DNA of 64,000 bases, taken from Rhodopseudomonas palustris. Its GTDB lineage: Bacteria > Pseudomonadota > Alphaproteobacteria > Rhizobiales > Xanthobacteraceae. The position numbers and the translations under genes were made by a program. Under the pieces are notes generated by a model. The model was given only the letters and a program-made list of their open reading frames with translations, did not search any database and was not told the origin of the DNA. Positions within the stretch are counted from its first letter, which is position 1. Each line of letters begins with the position of its first letter. The stretch spans positions 67,151 through 131,150 of the forward strand of contig NZ_QKQS01000007.1 of the NCBI RefSeq assembly GCF_003226555.1. The letters are read 5' to 3'. Shown here one piece after another: positions 62,222 to 64,000 of this stretch.

Positions 62222-62638
62222 ATGTCCGACACCAAGACCATGACTTCCGGCAAGATTCAGAAAAGCGAAGCCGAGTGGCGCAAGGAGCTGACGCCGATGC
62301 AATACGCCGTGCTGCGCGAGAAGGCGACGGAACGGCCGTTCACCGGCGAATACGAATACGAGACCCGACCCGGGACTTATGTATGCGCCGGCTGCGGCCA
62401 GACGCTGTTCGAGTCCGATGCGAAGTTCGATTCCGGCTGCGGCTGGCCGAGCTTTACCGTGCCGGCGGAGACGGACGCGATCGACGAGGAACGCGATGTC
62501 AGCCATGGCATGGTCCGCACCGAGGTGCTGTGCTCGCGTTGTAGCGGCCATCTCGGCCATGTGTTTCCCGATGGCCCGGGGCCGACCGGGCTGCGCTACT
62601 GCATCAATTCGGCCGCGCTGAAGCTGGAGCCCAAATAG
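62222..62638 (+). CDS. msrB: Peptide-methionine (R)-S-oxide reductase
   Basis: 138 residues. Zinc cysteines C55, C58, C104, C107 (CAGCG and [12 protein letters not shown]), candidate resolving C73 in SGCGWPSF, catalytic C127 in [11 protein letters not shown]. No signal peptide, so it appears cytoplasmic although its partner is exported. AGGAGG precedes the start. Confidence 0.95.
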   Translation: MSDTKTMTSGKIQKSEAEWRKELTPMQYAVLREKATERPFTGEYEYETRPGTYVCAGCGQTLFESDAKFDSGCGWPSFTVPAETDAIDEERDVSHGMVRTEVLCSRCSGHLGHVFPDGPGPTGLRYCINSAALKLEPK

Positions 62639-62670
62639 GCCGGATTGCGATTCATCGGGACAATGGGCGG

Positions 62671-62700
62671 AAGCGGATGCCTCTGAGGCCCGCTTTTTGC
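62671..62700 (+). terminator. Probable terminator after msrB
   Basis: AAGCGG-at-GCC-TCTGA-GGC-CCGCTT followed by TTTTT. Confidence 0.55.
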
Positions 62701-62876
62701 ATCTTTCCAGTCAAAGAATATCAGAAAATTCAATTGGATAGCTTCTCCGCCCAGGACGGAGGGTCGCAAATCCGCGCATCGTGCCTATATGAAGAGCATC
62801 GGAATTGAAGCCGCCGGTGCCGGTCCTGATCGTGTCCCCGCGTGGCGCATCCCCATCCTGAGGAGGCTATTTCGCC

Positions 62877-63122
62877 ATGGCGTTCAGCTACGACATGTCC
62901 GCAGAACTGTTTCCCGCAGCGATCCGCAAGAAGCGCCGCACCGGTGTCGCCTATCGCCGCTTCAACTGCGCGGCGGAAGCAGTGCGCTATGCGATCGAGG
63001 AATTGCCGGCCGATTGTCTGAACGGCGCCTATCTGCAGGTCGACGAGGCCCGCTTCGACCACAAGGGCATCCGCACGCTGTACGAGAGCGAGGAGTATCC
63101 GCTGGAGCGCCGCGCGTCGTGA
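62877..63122 (+). CDS. Small hypothetical protein
   Basis: 81 residues: MAFSYDMSAELFPAAIRKKR, RTGVAYRRFNCAAEAVRYAI, EELPADCLNGAYLQVDEARF, DHKGIRTLYESEEYPLERR. Mixed alpha/beta, no signal peptide, one conserved-looking basic patch. An AGGAGG lies about ten bases before ATG 62877. I do not recognise the family. Its stop codon ends at 63122, directly abutting the convergent lipoprotein gene. Confidence 0.7.
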   Translation: MAFSYDMSAELFPAAIRKKRRTGVAYRRFNCAAEAVRYAIEELPADCLNGAYLQVDEARFDHKGIRTLYESEEYPLERRAS

Positions 63123-63557
63123 TCAGAACGCTCTGAAGCTCTGTATGTCGCAGCGGTCGACGATCGCGGCGAACCGATAGGTTTCGAGCTTCCCGCCCTT
63201 GTAGAACAGCGCATAGGTCTGCCGGGTTTGCTCCGGCGCGTGGCTGCGCAGGCAGACGATCCACGGCGTCACCGTGACCGGATCGGCCTCGATTGGGCCG
63301 GCGATTTCCCACGGCTGCGGCAGCTTGGTTTCGTCACCGACCTTCTTCAGATCGACGGCCATCACCGCAGCCTTCGGTGCCTTGTCGCCGCCATCCGGCA
63401 GAACATCGAGAATCGACGAGCAGCCGGCGAGGGCGAGAAACGCCGCCAGACTGACTGTCATCCTTGCGATGTCGCCAAGACGTCGAATAGGCCGGTCTCC
63501 GTCCGCTGAGTCCCGGAGCGCTTCCAAGCGGCACGGACTGCAAATGATCGCATCCAT
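63123..63557 (-). CDS. Hypothetical lipoprotein
   Basis: Up to 144 residues. Lipobox LALAGC at 41-46 after a hydrophobic stretch MTVSLAAFLALAGCSS; the mature part PWEIAGPIEADPVTVTPWIV and RQTYALFYKGGKLETYRFAA is globular. Start unresolved: ATG 63557 (GGGA seven bases ahead) gives a long basic n-region; ATG 63461 gives a very short one. No known domain. Confidence 0.65.
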   Translation of the reverse strand: MDAIICSPCRLEALRDSADGDRPIRRLGDIARMTVSLAAFLALAGCSSILDVLPDGGDKAPKAAVMAVDLKKVGDETKLPQPWEIAGPIEADPVTVTPWIVCLRSHAPEQTRQTYALFYKGGKLETYRFAAIVDRCDIQSFRAF

Positions 63558-63619
63558 CTAGTCGATCCCGGCCGGCAAATCAAAGCGCGCACCAGCGACC
63601 GGCGTCGATCGTCACGGTA

Positions 63620-64000
63620 TCAAATCGTCTGATTATACGGGCCGACTTCGGGGTGCTGGCGCAGCACGACGTTCACGGCCTCGAACATGTCGTGCATCCG
63701 CTGCTCCGATACCGGGCTTTCGACCACGACGACCAGCTCGGGCTTGTTCGACGAGGCCCGGACCAGGCCCCAGCTGCCGTCTTCGCACGTCACGCGAACG
63801 CCGTTGACGGTGACGAGATCGCGGATCGGCTGGCCGGCGACCAGGTCGCCGTTTGCCTGCGCGGTTTCGAAGTGCTTCACCACCTGATCGATCACCCGAT
63901 ACTTTACCTCGTCGGCGCAGTGCGGCGACATCGTTGGCGACGACCAGGTCTTCGGCAGCGCGTCTTTCAGTTGCGACATCGACTTGCCCGGCGCGCGGTC
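63620..64000 (-). CDS. Phosphomannomutase/phosphoglucomutase, C-terminal part (runs off window)
   Basis: 127 codons to the window edge with no start inside. DRAPGKSMSQLKDALPKTWS and SPTMSPHCADEVKYRVIDQV, then DGSWGLVRASSNKPELVVVV and EAVNVVLRQHPEVGPYNQTI, match domain 4 of the alpha-D-phosphohexomutase superfamily (phosphate-binding RASSNKPEL). The active-site serine lies outside. Confidence 0.85.
   Translation of the reverse strand, partial: DRAPGKSMSQLKDALPKTWSSPTMSPHCADEVKYRVIDQVVKHFETAQANGDLVAGQPIRDLVTVNGVRVTCEDGSWGLVRASSNKPELVVVVESPVSEQRMHDMFEAVNVVLRQHPEVGPYNQTI

Noticed and set aside
1..64000. CRISPR array, prophage, integron or insertion sequence
   Set aside because: No regularly spaced direct repeats, transposase, integrase or phage structural gene seen; the interspersed palindromes are single short elements.

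Overview
The window reads as chromosomal DNA of a GC-rich alphaproteobacterium of the Nitrobacteraceae/Bradyrhizobiaceae group, most likely Rhodopseudomonas palustris or a close relative. Reasons: protein-coding style and gene set (three-gene proton-translocating transhydrogenase, alphaproteobacterial small aa3 oxidase subunit IV, copper nitrite reductase with nirV, LsrB-type LysR regulator beside trxB, phasins), an alphaproteobacterial tRNA-His lacking the encoded G-1, and several intergenic palindromic repeats typical of this family. I see no phage, insertion sequence or CRISPR array. The species name is inference.

Layout. 1-5.7 kb: end of an L,D-transpeptidase, a sigma-54 response regulator, a TerC membrane protein and an M3 oligopeptidase. 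5.7-6.4 kb: an AbrB/Doc toxin-antitoxin pair with a perfect 14-bp inverted-repeat operator. 6.7-9.9 kb: a 50-residue oxidase subunit and pntAA-pntAB-pntB. 10-18 kb: small enzymes, rpsU, aqpZ, purEK, a diguanylate cyclase, two YdcH-like proteins, an FAD oxidoreductase. 18-25.3 kb: a PAS-GGDEF-EAL protein, then a leftward cluster ABC transporter - flavin reductase - nitrilase. 25.5-29.3 kb: a TrmB-like regulator and a polyamine-type ABC transporter without a binding protein. 29.5-37.1 kb: AsmA protein, ketoacid CoA-transferase, an iron-type ABC transporter without its ATPase, a zinc-ribbon protein.

37.3-44.9 kb looks like a low-oxygen block. A tightly overlapping operon (AMP/thymidine phosphorylase, PRPP synthetase, beta-CASP hydrolase) sits behind an FNR/FixK-type box; next come nirV, nirK, a DUF1858 gene and a Crp/Fnr (NnrR-like) regulator, with two TTG-N8-CAA boxes in the nirK upstream region. 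44.9-46.1 kb: VapBC with a 25-bp operator palindrome, then about 340 nt of non-coding, hairpin-rich DNA that I think encodes a structured RNA, possibly a stand-alone HEARO/omega-type RNA.

46.1-64 kb: a large PAS histidine kinase with a degenerate ATPase domain, two phasins with TTGCA/TGCAA palindromes upstream, tRNA-His, small secreted or membrane proteins, an orphan ParA, LsrB-trxB, Lrp, DoxX, greA, carB preceded by an aberrant tRNA-Cys-like gene, msrA-msrB, and the end of a phosphomannomutase/phosphoglucomutase gene. The best candidates for something undescribed are the structured RNA at about 45.7-46.05 kb, the tRNA-Cys-like gene at 61.1 kb, and the oxygen-regulated phosphorylase/PRPP/beta-CASP operon.
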